From Massilia sp. Root418 (lineage in GTDB: Bacteria; Pseudomonadota; Gammaproteobacteria; Burkholderiales; Burkholderiaceae_D), in the NCBI RefSeq assembly GCF_001425265.1, contig NZ_LMEC01000001.1, positions 1,241,353 to 1,305,352 on the forward strand: a DNA stretch of 64,000 nt. The letters run 5' to 3'. Position 1 is the stretch's first letter. Every line of letters starts with the position of its first letter. The position numbers and the translations under genes were made by a program. Shown here one piece after another: positions 63,148 through 64,000 of this stretch. Under the pieces are notes generated by a model. It was given only the letters and a program-made list of their open reading frames with translations, did not search any database and had not been told where the DNA came from.

Positions 63148-64000
63148 ATGCCTAGCCCGGACGAGATTTTGAACGCCAAGATACTGGTGGTGGACGACTG
63201 CGCCGACAATATCGACCTGATGCTCGAAATCCTTCGCGATGCCGGCTATAGCAATGTCTCGTCCACCATGCTGCCGGAACAGGTCTGCGGGCTGCACCGC
63301 CAGCACTGCTACGACCTGATCCTGCTCGACCTGCAGATGCCGGAATTGAACGGCTTCCAGGTCATGAAAGGCCTGAAGGAAATTGAACAGGACGGCTATC
63401 TGCCGGTGCTGGCGCTGACCGCCCAGCCCAGCTTCAAGATTGCCGCATTGGAAGCGGGCGCCCGCGACTTCATCAGCAAGCCCTTCGACCTGCTGGAAGT
63501 GCACAAGCGTATCCACAACATGCTGGAAGTGCGCCTGCTGTACAAGGAACTGGCCCAATACAGCAAGCAGCAGCAGGAACTGGCGCTGCACGACCCGCTG
63601 ACCGGGCTGCCCAACCGCCGCCTGCTGGAAGACCGCATCGCCACCACCCTGCAGCATGCCGCGCGCCACCAGCACAAGGCCGCCGTGATGTATCTGGACC
63701 TGGACGGCTTCAAGGCCATCAACGACACCCATGGCCACGCCTGCGGCGACGAGATCCTGAAGCTGGTGGCCGGCCGCCTGGTCGGTTCCTCGCGCAAGGA
63801 AGATACCGTGGCCCGCGTCGGCGGCGACGAGTTCGTCATCGTGCTGGGCGAAGTGGGCAGCCTGGCCGACGCCCAGGAGCCGGCTTCCAAGCTGATTGAA
63901 GTGGTGTCGGAACCGTACCAGGTGGGCCCGCTGACGCTCCAGCTGTCCACCAGCATCGGCATCGCGCTCTACCCCGAACACGCCGACAATGTGCAGGCGC
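63148..64000 (+). CDS. PleD-like receiver-GGDEF diguanylate cyclase (3' end outside window)
   Basis: 284 codons visible from the ATG at 63148; no stop before the edge. Receiver at about 10-130 (ILVVDDCADNIDLMLEIL; phosphoacceptor in LILLDLQMPELNG; FISKPFD) then a GGDEF domain (HDPLTGLPNRRLLEDRI; VARVGGDEFVIVL) with an intact RxxD inhibitory site (RKED) five residues before GGDEF. The domain may be followed by EAL beyond the edge. It lies 151 nt after the hybrid kinase and is a likely phosphorylation target. Confidence 0.9.
   Translation, partial: MPSPDEILNAKILVVDDCADNIDLMLEILRDAGYSNVSSTMLPEQVCGLHRQHCYDLILLDLQMPELNGFQVMKGLKEIEQDGYLPVLALTAQPSFKIAALEAGARDFISKPFDLLEVHKRIHNMLEVRLLYKELAQYSKQQQELALHDPLTGLPNRRLLEDRIATTLQHAARHQHKAAVMYLDLDGFKAINDTHGHACGDEILKLVAGRLVGSSRKEDTVARVGGDEFVIVLGEVGSLADAQEPASKLIEVVSEPYQVGPLTLQLSTSIGIALYPEHADNVQA

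Overview
The window is a 64-kb piece of GC-rich bacterial chromosome with dense, tightly packed genes and many ATGA-type overlaps. Gene content (MexEF-OprN-like efflux, Ku/LigD end joining, a ureDABCEFG-J urease cluster, abundant c-di-GMP and two-component genes, a VpsR-like sigma-54 activator) and codon use fit a betaproteobacterium of the Oxalobacteraceae (Massilia/Duganella/Janthinobacterium type). That assignment is inference; no rRNA gene is present to confirm it. I see no prophage, insertion sequence, CRISPR array or plasmid backbone.

Layout. 1-2.6 kb: a glycine-rich exported repeat protein (cut by the window edge), a sigma-54 promoter in front of it, and a VpsR-like sigma-54 activator gene. 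2.7-9.5 kb: a PlsC-like acyltransferase, then the urease operon ureD-A-B-C-E-F-G-J on the minus strand, with a near-consensus sigma-54 promoter and NtrC-like boxes upstream and a paired-palindrome repeat between ureE and ureF. 9.5-16 kb: a CPA1 antiporter with a His/Gly/Ala insert, an exported HExxH protein, a membrane protein and a DUF885 protein. 16-22.7 kb: a signalling block on one strand (hybrid kinase, FixJ-type regulator, lone receiver, chemoreceptor, REC-PAS-GGDEF-EAL). 22.7-30.5 kb: an Rrf2/flavin-oxidoreductase pair, DUF455, DUF2061, acetyltransferase, SulP transporter, and a TetR/thiolase pair. 30.5-38.8 kb: two long palindromes, a GAF-GGDEF protein, SDR-ku, an RraB-like gene, ligD, a cache protein and YfiH. 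39-50.5 kb: a solute-binding protein and two tandem RND efflux units that appear to share one outer-membrane factor. 50.5-58.2 kb: an alpha/beta-hydrolase fold protein lacking its nucleophile, a LysR/dehydrogenase pair, small exported proteins, and an lldD-cupin-VOC operon. 58.2-58.8 kb: four tandem tRNA-Arg(ACG) genes with promoter and terminator. 59-64 kb: PAS-REC, a large hybrid kinase and a PleD-like diguanylate cyclase cut by the right edge.

Main points for a second look are the sigma-54-controlled glycine-rich protein, the predicted nitrogen-controlled urease promoter, the two palindromes whose arms differ yet stay complementary, the apparently dead hydrolase next to the RND operon, and the tRNA-Arg array. 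Both edge genes (1-894 minus, 63148-64000 plus) are incomplete. Functions are assigned from sequence motifs read by eye; no database search was run.
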